In this document: piece after piece, positions 1-8,780 of the stretch
How positions within the stretch are numbered: position 1 is the stretch's first letter
Layout: each line of letters opens with the position of its first letter
Assembly: GCA_964556115.1 (NCBI GenBank)
Contig: CAZKVC010000003.1
Coordinates: 124,001-188,000, forward strand
Reading direction: 5' to 3'
Length of the DNA stretch: 64,000 bases
From: Parvularcula sp964556115
GTDB taxonomy: Bacteria; Pseudomonadota; Alphaproteobacteria; Caulobacterales; Parvularculaceae
Translations under genes and position numbers: made by a program
The notes under the pieces: model-generated
Databases searched by the model: none
Seen by the model: only the letters and a program-made list of their open reading frames with translations
What the model was told of the DNA's origin: nothing

Positions 1-54
1 AAGGACGCCGGGCTGATGCAGGGTTTCGCCGATGCCGCCCGGGCCGCGTGCTAG
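1..54 (+). CDS. trpF: Phosphoribosylanthranilate isomerase, C-terminal end (partial)
   Basis: The window opens inside a reading frame of 17 codons that ends with TAG. The last residues (KDAGLMQGFADAARAAC) resemble the C-terminal helix of TrpF, and trpF normally sits directly before trpB in alphaproteobacteria. The assignment rests mostly on that position. Only the 3' end is visible, so domain content cannot be judged. Confidence 0.55.
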   Translation, partial: KDAGLMQGFADAARAAC

Positions 55-137
55 CTGCTGCGGCAACGGCGTCATCCGGGGCCTTTGCGGACTGCCCCTC
101 CTTCGGCTAGGCGACGAAGCTTCCGAGGAGAAAGCCG

Positions 138-1388
138 ATGCCTGACGACGCTCGCCAGACCAGCCTGAACAGCTACCGCCTAGGCCCCGATGCCGATGGC
201 CATTTCGGCGCATTCGGCGGGCGCTACGTGGCTGAAACCCTGATGCCCCTGATCCTCGAGCTGGCGCAGGCCTATGATGATGCCAAGGCCGATCCGGCAT
301 TCGAGGACGAGCTCGATCGTCTGCTGATGGATTATGTCGGCCGCCCCTCGCCTCTCACCTATGCGGGGCGGTTGACCGAACACGTCCGCAGCTCCGCACC
401 AGAAGGAAAAGGCGCAAAGATCTATCTGAAGCGCGACGAGCTGAACCATACAGGCGCGCACAAGATCAACAATTGCGTCGGGCAGGTCCTTCTTGCGCGG
501 CGCATGGGGCGTAGGCGGATCATCGCGGAAACGGGTGCGGGGCAGCACGGGGTTGCGACCGCCACCGTCTGCGCGCTCTTCGGCCTTCCCTGCGTCGTTT
601 ATATGGGCGCCGCCGATGTCGAGCGGCAGAAGCCCAATGTCTTCCGCATGCGGCTTCTGGGCGCGGAGATCGTGCCTGTCACCTCCGGCAAGGGTACGCT
701 GAAGGACGCCATGAACGAGGCGCTTCGCGACTGGGTCACCAATGTCGACGACACCTTCTATGTCATCGGCACCGCGGCAGGCCCGCACCCCTATCCGATG
801 ATGGTGCGCGACTTTCAGTCCGTGATCGGACGGGAAGCCAGGGCGCAGATGCTTGAGCGCGAGGGCCGCTTGCCGGATGTCGCCATGGCCTGCATCGGCG
901 GGGGATCGAACTCCATCGGGCTCTTTCACCCGTTCCTTGATGACCGTGACGTCCGCCTGATCGGGGTCGAGGCTGCAGGCAAGGGTCTCGATACGGATGA
1001 ACATGCCGCCAGCCTGACGGGGGGCAAACCCGGCGTCCTTCACGGCAACAAGACCTACCTGCTTCAGGATGAGGACGGTCAGATCGACGACGCCCATTCG
1101 ATCTCGGCAGGGCTCGACTATCCGGGCATCGGCCCGGAGCACGCCTTCCTTCACGAGGCGGGCCGGGTGGAATATGTTTCGGCTACGGACGAAGAAGCGC
1201 TTGCCTGCTTCCAGCTCTGCGCGCGCCTCGAAGGCATCATTCCCGCCCTCGAACCGAGCCACGCTCTCGCCCGCGCTCTTGATGTCGCAGCCGAGATGGA
1301 CCGTGAGAAGATCGTTCTTCTCAACATGTGCGGACGCGGCGACAAGGACGTCTTCACCGTCGCCGACGCCCTTGGCGTGAACGTCTGA
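138..1388 (+). CDS. trpB: Tryptophan synthase beta chain
   Basis: The 416-residue protein is full length for TrpB, which condenses indole and serine to tryptophan with pyridoxal phosphate in a complex with TrpA in the cytoplasm. The N-terminal FGAFGGRYVAETLMP block, the PLP-lysine motif HTGAHKINN, the phosphate-binding GGGSNSIG loop and the C-terminal CGRGDKD are all present. The ATG is preceded by GAGGAGAAAGCCG. Unlike the usual alphaproteobacterial order, trpA does not follow directly: it lies about 3 kb downstream, after two unrelated genes. Confidence 0.97.
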   Translation: MPDDARQTSLNSYRLGPDADGHFGAFGGRYVAETLMPLILELAQAYDDAKADPAFEDELDRLLMDYVGRPSPLTYAGRLTEHVRSSAPEGKGAKIYLKRDELNHTGAHKINNCVGQVLLARRMGRRRIIAETGAGQHGVATATVCALFGLPCVVYMGAADVERQKPNVFRMRLLGAEIVPVTSGKGTLKDAMNEALRDWVTNVDDTFYVIGTAAGPHPYPMMVRDFQSVIGREARAQMLEREGRLPDVAMACIGGGSNSIGLFHPFLDDRDVRLIGVEAAGKGLDTDEHAASLTGGKPGVLHGNKTYLLQDEDGQIDDAHSISAGLDYPGIGPEHAFLHEAGRVEYVSATDEEALACFQLCARLEGIIPALEPSHALARALDVAAEMDREKIVLLNMCGRGDKDVFTVADALGVNV

Positions 1389-1400
1389 TCCTGCGCTTAC

Positions 1401-1428
1401 TGCAAGGCCAGCTCCAGCCGGCCTTGCA
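1401..1428. terminator. Hairpin between convergent trpB and S41 protease genes
   Basis: Perfect 9-bp arms (TGCAAGGCC and GGCCTTGCA) enclose a 10-nt loop just after the trpB stop and before the end of the convergent gene. There is no clear U-tract on either strand, so it may stop transcription weakly or mainly protect 3' ends. Confidence 0.45.
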
Positions 1429-1439
1429 ACGCGGACGGA

Positions 1440-2948
1440 TCAATCGCGGAGGTCGCGCCTGACGATCTCGGCCGCCTTGCCGAGAACGACATCACTCTCG
1501 GCAAAAAGCGGACTTTCGATCGCCACATCGGGGACCACGCCGCGGTCGGACATGTCGCCGGACGGACGGACGATCAGCGCTTTAGGATAACCGACCACGA
1601 GGCCGGTATTGGGCAGGGTGAAGGTCTCCATCGCCCCGTAGCTCGTCGGCAGGTCCGCGGTTTCCTCGCCGAGGATCGTGGCCATGCCGTAGTCCTTGAG
1701 AAGTGCCGCAACGCTGACCGTGTTGGAATAGCTGTAGCGGTCGACCAGCGCGTAGACCGGGCCTTCGAACTGCGCGCCTTCGCGAGGGCGGGAGAACGGG
1801 ATCGCGAAGGAGAAGGTCTCGCCATAGGGGGTCGAAGCGTAGGATTTGGCGAATTCGCCGCTAGGCCCTTCCGCGCTCGCCGGGTTGAGATCGATCCGCG
1901 CCTGGTTTGACGCTTCGGACTGCGCGCTCGAGCGGATCAGGAAGTCGGAGGCGAACCGGAACGGCTCATCGGCGAACCAGGCGATCATCCGGTCGCTGAA
2001 GGAGTTGTCGCCGCCGGGGTTCTGGCGCATGTCGATGAGGAGAGCCTTGGCATCCTCCTCAAGGAACATCTCGAAGCTCTCATCGATGAAACGCCAGAAG
2101 GCCGCCGTATCCCAGGGGTTCTCCGGCGTCTCGACGCTGTAGAACGGGCCCGGCTGAAGATAGGCGATGCCGCCTTCCATGATGCGCGCCTTGCGTCCCT
2201 CTCCGTCCGGGACGAAGAAATCGGCAGCGGCGATATCAGCGCGCGCCTCTTGCGTATCGGCGTCGATCGCTTCCACCGTCACCGTCTCGACGTCTCCGTC
2301 CTGACGGCGAACCTTGAACGGCAGGCTCTCTACCGCCCCTGTCTCCGTCCAGAGATTGAAGGGAAAGGAGCGCTCGAGAAGGCTCGAATGGATGTAGTCG
2401 CTATCCGCCGAATCGTTTCGGTAGAGAAGCGGCAGCCATTCTTCGGTACTCTTGCCGCCAATCCCTAGGATCTCGTCGCCCGCGCGAAGTTCCGGCAGAT
2501 AGCTTTCGGAGACAAAGAGACGACCGTCCCGGACCCGTGGATAGAGGGCGAAGACCTTGCCGCCAGCCTCCCGGTAGCGCTTGTAGACCTCGTAGCTGCC
2601 GTCCAGCCGGCTGTGGGCGACATTGCCGAAGGCGGCGAAGCGCTGGAACACGAAGACCGCCTCGCTGGGCTTCATCGGCTCGTCGAGGCCTGCCATCAGC
2701 TCGGCATAGAGCGCGTCATAGGCGTCTTTCTCCTGGCGCGCATAAAGATCGTAATGGGCCGCCTGAAGACCTTCATAGAGGGCGGTCAGGTCCTCCCTCA
2801 GTTTCTCCGGCGAGACGGACTCTTCGCCTTCGGCATAGGCCGACGGCGGAAGCTCGGGCAGGTCGAGGATCGAGAGGCGGTCCTCAGGCGCGGCGGCGCA
2901 GGAAGCTGCCGCAAGAAGGGCGAGGGCGGAAACGGATCGGCTGAACAT
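1440..2948 (-). CDS. S41-family (tail-specific type) peptidase, predicted lipoprotein
   Basis: The 502-residue protein starts at an ATG with GGAG about 12 nt upstream. A short signal sequence ends in LAAASC, a plausible lipobox, so it should be exported and lipid anchored. A PDZ-like segment (around residues 150-230) precedes an S41 catalytic region with LLIDMRQNPGGDNS and the serine-region motif DRYSYSNTVSVAALL, followed by GEETADLPTSYG. S41 enzymes are serine peptidases acting on periplasmic proteins. Its substrate is unknown. It is divergent from a membrane-anchored transcription regulator across 155 bp, which suggests a functional pair, and it lies convergent to trpB. Confidence 0.85.
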   Translation of the reverse strand: MFSRSVSALALLAAASCAAAPEDRLSILDLPELPPSAYAEGEESVSPEKLREDLTALYEGLQAAHYDLYARQEKDAYDALYAELMAGLDEPMKPSEAVFVFQRFAAFGNVAHSRLDGSYEVYKRYREAGGKVFALYPRVRDGRLFVSESYLPELRAGDEILGIGGKSTEEWLPLLYRNDSADSDYIHSSLLERSFPFNLWTETGAVESLPFKVRRQDGDVETVTVEAIDADTQEARADIAAADFFVPDGEGRKARIMEGGIAYLQPGPFYSVETPENPWDTAAFWRFIDESFEMFLEEDAKALLIDMRQNPGGDNSFSDRMIAWFADEPFRFASDFLIRSSAQSEASNQARIDLNPASAEGPSGEFAKSYASTPYGETFSFAIPFSRPREGAQFEGPVYALVDRYSYSNTVSVAALLKDYGMATILGEETADLPTSYGAMETFTLPNTGLVVGYPKALIVRPSGDMSDRGVVPDVAIESPLFAESDVVLGKAAEIVRRDLRD

Positions 2949-3103
2949 CGGCGCGAAAACTCCAAGGGTTGAAACGACGAGCCCTTCCCTGATGCAGCTC
3001 CTGCGAGAGAGGCGATGACCGGACCGTCCTTTTCTCCTGACCAAAAGCTGACCGAAGCGCGAAAGCCTTATCAAATGCCGTTTTGCGCCTTAGGTGAACT
3101 TTC

Positions 3104-4363
3104 GTGGCAGACCTTTCCCAGACCCCCTTTTCGCTCGGCCCTTTCGCCGTCGATCCCCTTGCGGGGACGCTGACGGCCGAAGGCGGCGAGGAGGACCGCT
3201 TGGAGCCGAAGGTGATGAGCCTTCTGGTGCTGCTCGCCGAGGCGGAGCGGGGCGTGGTCAGCCGGCAGGTTCTTTTCGACAAGCTCTGGCCGGGCGTGAT
3301 CGTGGGCGAAGATACGCTCAGCCGGACGGTCTTCAAGCTCCGCCGGGCCTTGGGGGATGATCCCAAGGTGCCGCGGTTTCTCGAAACCGTGCCGAAGCGC
3401 GGCTACCGGCTTCTCGTCAGCCCGGAGCCAGTGCACGAGGAAGCGCCAGCCGAGCCCGGGGCGACGTCGCCCGCGAAGAACAGCCTAAGCTTCTGGCGCC
3501 GTCCGCTCTTCCTGGCGTTGCCTGCCGCGGCGCTAGCGGCGCTCTTTTTCCTTTTTCTGACAACCTCCGATGAGGAAGCCTTGAGCGCAGAGGTCGAGCA
3601 GGCGACCGACCGCTACATGCGCTTCACACGGGCGGACAACGAAGCGGCCATCGACCTTTACCAGCGCGCGCTCAGCCGCCCTGTGCCGGACCCCAAGGCG
3701 GAAGCAGGGCTGGCCGCCGCCCTGGTCCAGCGCGTGGTCCGTTTTCCCGGAACGATCGGTTCGGAAGAGCCCGGGGCCCAGTCCATCAGCTCAGCCCTCG
3801 ACCGCGGCCTGACCACCACGCCGGAGGCGCAGCAGACCCTCGGCCGGGCGCAGGAGCTGGCCGAGCGGGCGGTGCGGCGGCGGCCGCGCGATGCCGACAA
3901 CTGGCGCATTCTCGGCCTGGTGCGGACCGCGACCGGCGATCTCGACGGCGCGCGCGAGGCCTATGACCGGGCCCTCGGGATCGACCCTTCCAATTGGGGC
4001 GTGCACATCAACCTTGCGGAACTCTACAAGATGCGCGGCGAGACCGAGCGGGCCTATGAACTTCTGACCACAGCCTATCAGTCCATGTCCGAAACCTATG
4101 CCACCGAGCCCCAGAGGGTCGGTCTCTGGCGGGCGCCGCTCGGCATCTATATCGCCGAAGCTGACCGGAAGGCCGGGCGCCTCGAGACCGCGGAGAGCTG
4201 GTACCGCCGGGTCCTGCGCGACGAACCCTACCACAAGGAAGCGACCCTGGGCCTTGCGGCGCTCATGCTGGACATGGAACGCCGGAGCGAAGCCATGAGC
4301 CTGTGTGCCAGTTACGAAGCGCGAACCGGCGAAAGCCTGCCTTGCGGGCAAGGGGCGGGCTGA
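3104..4363 (+). CDS. Membrane-anchored winged-helix regulator with TPR-like periplasmic domain (CadC/ToxR-like)
   Basis: The 419-residue protein starts at GTG with AGGTGA 6 nt upstream. Residues 1-105 form an OmpR-type winged-helix DNA-binding domain (LEPKVMSLLVLLAE, DTLSRTVFKLRRALGDD, ETVPKRGYRL). One hydrophobic segment (about 130-152) follows, then a helical region with TPR-like repeats (for example LGLVRTATGDLDGAREAYDRAL and WYRRVLRDEPYHKEATL). This is the architecture of CadC-like one-component regulators: cytoplasmic DNA binding and periplasmic sensing. There is no receiver domain. The target could be the divergent S41 protease gene or its own promoter, by inference from position. Confidence 0.85.
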   Translation: MADLSQTPFSLGPFAVDPLAGTLTAEGGEEDRLEPKVMSLLVLLAEAERGVVSRQVLFDKLWPGVIVGEDTLSRTVFKLRRALGDDPKVPRFLETVPKRGYRLLVSPEPVHEEAPAEPGATSPAKNSLSFWRRPLFLALPAAALAALFFLFLTTSDEEALSAEVEQATDRYMRFTRADNEAAIDLYQRALSRPVPDPKAEAGLAAALVQRVVRFPGTIGSEEPGAQSISSALDRGLTTTPEAQQTLGRAQELAERAVRRRPRDADNWRILGLVRTATGDLDGAREAYDRALGIDPSNWGVHINLAELYKMRGETERAYELLTTAYQSMSETYATEPQRVGLWRAPLGIYIAEADRKAGRLETAESWYRRVLRDEPYHKEATLGLAALMLDMERRSEAMSLCASYEARTGESLPCGQGAG

Positions 4364-4415
4364 TGGGCCTTTGCCCTCTTGCGCTCGGCGGTCTGTGGCT
4401 GCACGAGCTTCAGCC

Positions 4416-5213
4416 GTGACACGCTTGAAACCGACATTCGACCGCCTTCGCCGGGAAGGCCAGGTGGCCTTCATACCTTTCATCATGGCCGGCGATCCCG
4501 ACGCCGCCACCACCGAGCGGCTGCTCCATGCGCTTCCCGGCGCGGGCGCCGATGTGATCGAACTCGGCTTTCCCTTCACCGATCCGATGGCCGATGGCCC
4601 GGTTATCGCCGAGGCCGGTCAGCGTGCGCTTGCAGGCGGGCAGACCCTGAAAGGCGCGCTCGCCATGATCCGGCGCTTCCGCGAGGCGGGCCACGATACC
4701 CCGGTCGTCCTGATGGGCTACGCCAACCCGGTCCTTGCCTATGGCGAAAGCTTCGCGAAGGACGCGGTCGAAGCGGGCGCGGACGGGCTGATCCTCGTCG
4801 ACCTGCCTCCCGAAGAAAGCGGAACCCTCGACGTTCAAGCCGAGGCGGCGGGCCTTTCGATGATCCGGCTCGCCACCCCCACGACCCGCGAAGAGCGGAT
4901 CGACCGGGTGGTCGATGGCGCTTCGGGCTTTCTCTACTATGTCGCCGTCACCGGGGTCACGGGCGGACGCAGCGCAGCGGAAAGCGAACTCGGCGAGGCG
5001 ATCAGCCGTTTGCGCAAGAGGACGAGCTTGCCGATCGCGGCGGGCTTCGGCATCAAGGACGCCCCTTCCGCCCGCGAGGCGGCGAAACATGCTGACGCTG
5101 TGGTCGTTGGCTCAGCCATCGTTAAATCGCTTGCGGTAGAAGGGGTCGACGAAGCTTTGGCCCTGGCGCGCGAGATCGCCGCTGCGGTGCATGGGGAGAG
5201 GAAAGCGTTATGA
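4416..5213 (+). CDS. trpA: Tryptophan synthase alpha chain
   Basis: TrpA cleaves indole-3-glycerol phosphate to indole, which channels to TrpB. I chose the GTG at 4416 because it gives VTRLKPTFDRLRREGQ, the normal N-terminus, and 265 residues, close to the E. coli length of 268. Conserved features include PFIMAGDPD, ELGFPFTDPMADGPVI with the catalytic Asp/Glu region, and YYVAVTGVTGGR. Upstream in-frame starts would run into the regulator gene ending at 4363. Its stop overlaps the accD ATG by 4 nt, so trpA and accD are probably translationally coupled. Confidence 0.96.
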   Translation: MTRLKPTFDRLRREGQVAFIPFIMAGDPDAATTERLLHALPGAGADVIELGFPFTDPMADGPVIAEAGQRALAGGQTLKGALAMIRRFREAGHDTPVVLMGYANPVLAYGESFAKDAVEAGADGLILVDLPPEESGTLDVQAEAAGLSMIRLATPTTREERIDRVVDGASGFLYYVAVTGVTGGRSAAESELGEAISRLRKRTSLPIAAGFGIKDAPSAREAAKHADAVVVGSAIVKSLAVEGVDEALALAREIAAAVHGERKAL

Positions 5214-6199
5214 ACTGGCTGACCGACATCACACCGCCGGGTTTCAAGAAAATGTTCCGGCAGCAAGACGACTCCCAGGATACCCTGTGGACGCGCTGCA
5301 CCTCCTGCGAACAGATGACCTTCAACCGCGATCTGGAAGCGGAACAGATGGTCTGCCCGAACTGCTCGCACCACCTCAAGATCGACCCGGTCAAACGTCT
5401 TGACCACCTGTTCGGCGAGGGCTGGGAGCGGATCGAGCTACCGGAGACCCCGGACGATCCGCTGAAATTCAAGGATACCAAGCCCTATTCGAGCCGGCTG
5501 CGCGATTACCGGAAGAAAACCGGTGAACGTGACGCGCTGATCGTCGGCAAGGGCCGGATCGGCGCCCGTGCGGCGGTTGCGGCAGTCCAGAACTTCAATT
5601 TCATGGGCGGCTCCATGGGGACCGCTATCGGCGAGGGGCTGCTGACCGCGGCCCAGACGGCGATCGAAGAGAGGGCGGCGCTGATCGTTTTCACCGCCTC
5701 GGGCGGCGCGCGGATGCAGGAGGGGATCCTTTCCCTGATGCAGATGCCGCGCAGCACGCTGGCCGTTCAGATGCTCCGCGATGAAGGGCTTCCCTATATC
5801 GTCGTTCTGACGAACCCCACCACTGGCGGCGTCACGGCCAGCTACGCCATGCTGGGCGATATCCACATTGCCGAACCGGGCGCGCTGATCGGCTTTGCCG
5901 GACCGCGGGTGATCGAACAGACGATCCGCGAGAAACTGCCCGAGGACTTTCAGACGGCCGAATACCTTCTCGAAAAGGGCATGGTGGACCGCGTCACCGA
6001 CCGTCGCCGCATGGCCGGGGAGCTTGGTCAGATCCTGAGCGTGCTCATGGAAGGCGAAGCGGTCGAAGCCGAGATTGTTGTCGAGGAAGACGAAGGCGAA
6101 GAAACGCCAGCCGAAGCCGCCGCACCGGCCAATGACGATGCCGAAGCGGATCAGGATGAAAGCTTCGCCGGTGACGAGCTGCCGAAGGCGGCAGAATAA
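5210..6199 (+). CDS. accD: Acetyl-CoA carboxylase carboxyltransferase beta subunit
   Basis: AccD is the zinc-containing half of the carboxyltransferase that forms malonyl-CoA for fatty acid synthesis. The N-terminal zinc ribbon has two CxxC pairs (CTSC and CPNC). The body carries the crotonase-like fold with GGSMGTAIGEGL, FTASGGARMQEG and TNPTTGGVTASYA. The last 45 residues are very acidic and low complexity (EEDEGEETPAEAAAP), probably a disordered tail. The start overlaps the trpA stop (ATGA) with GGAGAGGAAAG ahead of it. folC begins at the next base after the stop. Confidence 0.97.
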   Translation: MNWLTDITPPGFKKMFRQQDDSQDTLWTRCTSCEQMTFNRDLEAEQMVCPNCSHHLKIDPVKRLDHLFGEGWERIELPETPDDPLKFKDTKPYSSRLRDYRKKTGERDALIVGKGRIGARAAVAAVQNFNFMGGSMGTAIGEGLLTAAQTAIEERAALIVFTASGGARMQEGILSLMQMPRSTLAVQMLRDEGLPYIVVLTNPTTGGVTASYAMLGDIHIAEPGALIGFAGPRVIEQTIREKLPEDFQTAEYLLEKGMVDRVTDRRRMAGELGQILSVLMEGEAVEAEIVVEEDEGEETPAEAAAPANDDAEADQDESFAGDELPKAAE

Positions 6200-7534
6200 A
6201 TGAACCAGCCCGCCGCCAGGGCGGAGGTCGAACGCCTTCTCACCCATTTCGAGAATGTTTCGCCCGCGACCATCAATCTCGGGCTCGACCGGATCGAGAA
6301 AGCGCTGGAGCGGCTGGGAAATCCCCACCACCGGCTGCCCAAGACGATCCATGTGGCCGGGACCAATGGCAAGGGTTCGACCATCGCCTTCATGCGCACC
6401 ATGCTCGCGGCTGCGGGCCTGAGAGTGCACGTCTACACCTCTCCCCACCTCGTCCGGTTCAACGAAAGGATCGTTCTCGCAGGCGAAACGATCTCCGACG
6501 AGACTTTGGCTTTGGTCCTCGGCCGCTGCGAAGCGGCAGCAGGTGACCTTCCGCTGACCTATTTCGAGGCTTCCACCGCCGCCGCCTTTCTCGCTTTCGC
6601 GGACACCCCAGCGGATGTGGTGCTCCTCGAAACCGGGCTCGGCGGCAGGCTCGACGCGACCAATGTGGTGCCCAGCCCCGCCGCCAGTGTAATCACGCCG
6701 ATCGGCCTCGACCATATGGATTGGCTGGGCGAGACCCTGCCCGAGATCGCCTTCGAGAAGGCCGGCATCATCAAGCCGCAAGGTACGCTGGTGACCGGCA
6801 AGCAGCCCCAGGAGGTGCTTGAGGTGCTGCGCAGCCGCGCTCTCGCTCTGGGGGCCGACCAACATATTCTGGGCGAGGACTGGCAGATCGCGCGGGAAGG
6901 CGGCGGCTTCACCTATGAGGACGAAAGCGGCCTTTCCGACCTCCCCCTGCCGCGCCTCTTCGGCAGCCACCAGATCGACAATGCCGGCCTCGCTGTTGCG
7001 GCGCTCAAGGCTTCCGGGCTGGCGCCCGACGACGGGATGCTCGCCCTCGGTATCGAGGCGGCGGAGTGGCCGGGCCGGCTGCACCGCCTGCCGCAGGGCC
7101 CCCTCTCCGGCATCGTGACCCGTCATGCCGGCGATCCGGGCGAGCTTTGGCTCGATGGCGGGCATAACCCCCATGCCGGGCGGGCCCTCGCCAGGGCCAT
7201 GGCCGACCTTGAAGAACGCGCGCCGCGTCCCCTGGTCCTGATCTGCGGCATGCAGAAGAACAAGGACGCCGAAGATTTTCTCGCACCCTTCGAAGGGCTC
7301 GCCTCCGTGGTGCTCACCGTCGAAGCGGCCCACCCCGCCGCGCGCGATGCGGAAAGCCTCGCTGAAGCGGCGCAGCGCGCCGGGCTTCCCGCCCGCGCCA
7401 TGCCCAGCGTCGAGGATGCGCTCCTGCATGCCGTCGAGGCCTTCGGCCGTTCAGGCGAAGGCCAGCCGAGGGTTCTGATCTGCGGGTCTCTCTATCTCGC
7501 AGGCGAGGTTCTCAAGGCGAACGGGGCGGGCTAG
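6200..7534 (+). CDS. folC: Bifunctional folylpolyglutamate / dihydrofolate synthase
   Basis: This Mur-ligase family enzyme adds glutamate to dihydropteroate or folates using ATP. The 444-residue protein shows the ATP-binding loop HVAGTNGKGSTIAF (about 51-64), the FolC block YTSPHLVRFNERI, ETGLGGRLDATNVV, ITPIGLDHMDWLG and the C-terminal domain motif LDGGHNPHAGRAL. The ATG abuts the accD TAA, matching the conserved accD-folC pair of alphaproteobacteria. dut follows after 10 bp, so one transcript probably runs from trpA to the moeB-like gene. Confidence 0.95.
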   Translation: MNQPAARAEVERLLTHFENVSPATINLGLDRIEKALERLGNPHHRLPKTIHVAGTNGKGSTIAFMRTMLAAAGLRVHVYTSPHLVRFNERIVLAGETISDETLALVLGRCEAAAGDLPLTYFEASTAAAFLAFADTPADVVLLETGLGGRLDATNVVPSPAASVITPIGLDHMDWLGETLPEIAFEKAGIIKPQGTLVTGKQPQEVLEVLRSRALALGADQHILGEDWQIAREGGGFTYEDESGLSDLPLPRLFGSHQIDNAGLAVAALKASGLAPDDGMLALGIEAAEWPGRLHRLPQGPLSGIVTRHAGDPGELWLDGGHNPHAGRALARAMADLEERAPRPLVLICGMQKNKDAEDFLAPFEGLASVVLTVEAAHPAARDAESLAEAAQRAGLPARAMPSVEDALLHAVEAFGRSGEGQPRVLICGSLYLAGEVLKANGAG

Positions 7535-7544
7535 ACCCCCTCTC

Positions 7545-7988
7545 ATGACCAAGGTTCTCTTCAAGCGCCTGCCCCATGGGCAGGACCTGCCCCTTCCCTC
7601 CTACGAGACCGAAGACAGCGCGGGCGCGGATCTTCGCGCCGCCGTGGACGAACCGCTGACCCTCCGCCCGGGCGAAAAGGCGCTCGTCCCGACGGGGCTC
7701 GCCATTGCTCTTTCTCAGGGCACGGAAGGCCAGGTGAGGCCCCGTTCGGGCCTTGCCGCGAAGCACGCGGTCACAGTTGCGAATGCGCCCGGTACAATCG
7801 ATGCGGATTACCGCGGCGAGGTCAAGGTGATCCTGATCAATCTTGGCCAGGAAGATTTCAGGATCGAGCGGGGGATGCGGATTGCCCAGCTCGTGGTCGC
7901 CCCCTATCTGCGCGCGGAGTTCGGCGAAGCGGAGGAGCTTCCAGCCACCTTGCGCGGCGAAGGGGGCTTCGGCTCCACCGGCGTGTGA
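7545..7988 (+). CDS. dut: Deoxyuridine 5'-triphosphate nucleotidohydrolase
   Basis: dUTPase hydrolyses dUTP to dUMP and keeps uracil out of DNA. The five conserved dUTPase motifs are visible in 147 residues: SAGADLRA, RSGLAAKH, TIDADYRGEV, RIAQLVVAP and the glycine-rich GGFGSTG at the C-terminus. The length is normal for the homotrimeric type. The stop TGA overlaps the GTG of the next gene. Confidence 0.96.
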   Translation: MTKVLFKRLPHGQDLPLPSYETEDSAGADLRAAVDEPLTLRPGEKALVPTGLAIALSQGTEGQVRPRSGLAAKHAVTVANAPGTIDADYRGEVKVILINLGQEDFRIERGMRIAQLVVAPYLRAEFGEAEELPATLRGEGGFGSTGV

Positions 7989-8719
7989 CCGCGACGCGCT
8001 TCAAGCATCATCTCCTGCTGCCCGAGATCGGCGGGCAGGGCCAGAAGCGCCTTGCGGATGCGCGGGTCCTGGTTATCGGGGCGGGCGGTCTTGGCTGCCC
8101 GATCCTCGATTATCTGACCCGCGCAGGCATCGGCAAGCTGACGATCATGGATGGCGACACCGTCGAGCTTTCGAACCTCCAGCGCCAGACACTCTACACC
8201 GAAGCGGACCTTGGACGGAACAAGGCAGAGGCGGCGAAAGACCGCCTGCAGACGATCGGCGGCGATGTCGTGATCGACGCCGTGCCCCGGATGTTCGCCG
8301 AGCAAAGCACCGAAGCGGAGCTTTCGGACCATGATCTCGTCATCGAAGGGATCGACCGGATCGAGGGGCGGCAGGTCATCAACAAAGCGGCCCACCAGGC
8401 GCGCGTCCCCCTTCTCAGCTCCGCCGCTTCGCGCTTTTCGGGCCAGGTCGCCCTCTTCGCCTTCGAAGACGGGGGAGGCCCCTGCTACCGCTGCCTCGTT
8501 CCGGAAGAGGCAGGCGAGGAAGGCCTCTGCGACCGCGATGGGGTGCTCGGCCCGGTGGTGGGGATGACAGGCAGCCTCGCTGCATCTGAAGCGATCAAGT
8601 GGCTCTGCGGGGTCACCCCGCATCTCGCCGGGCACCTCCTGATCCTCGACGCCCTGCAAGGCCGGCTTCGCCGCGTGACGCTCCCCGCCGACCCCGGCTG
8701 CCCCGTCTGCAGTCCATAA
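7985..8719 (+). CDS. moeB: HesA/MoeB/ThiF family adenylyltransferase (MoeB-like)
   Basis: E1-like enzymes of this family adenylate the C-terminal glycine of MoaD or ThiS-type sulfur carriers. The protein has the nucleotide-binding loop VIGAGGLGCPIL, the arginine-rich segment SNLQRQTLYTEADLGRNKAE, and two zinc-binding pairs (CYRC near residue 167 and CPVC at the C-terminus). The GTG start shares bases with the dut stop. The carrier protein is not in this window, so a molybdopterin rather than thiamine role is an inference. At 244 residues there is no rhodanese domain. Confidence 0.88.
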   Translation: MTATRFKHHLLLPEIGGQGQKRLADARVLVIGAGGLGCPILDYLTRAGIGKLTIMDGDTVELSNLQRQTLYTEADLGRNKAEAAKDRLQTIGGDVVIDAVPRMFAEQSTEAELSDHDLVIEGIDRIEGRQVINKAAHQARVPLLSSAASRFSGQVALFAFEDGGGPCYRCLVPEEAGEEGLCDRDGVLGPVVGMTGSLAASEAIKWLCGVTPHLAGHLLILDALQGRLRRVTLPADPGCPVCSP

Positions 8720-8780
8720 GGGCGGGAACGTCTTGCCTGCATCTTCTGTTGTCACCGCTGACTGCAAGGAGGATTGCGCC

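Noticed and set aside
5438..7429. Long minus-strand frame of 663 codons opposite accD and folC
   Set aside because: It is antisense to two clear family matches and has no recognisable motif; long shadows are common in high-GC DNA.
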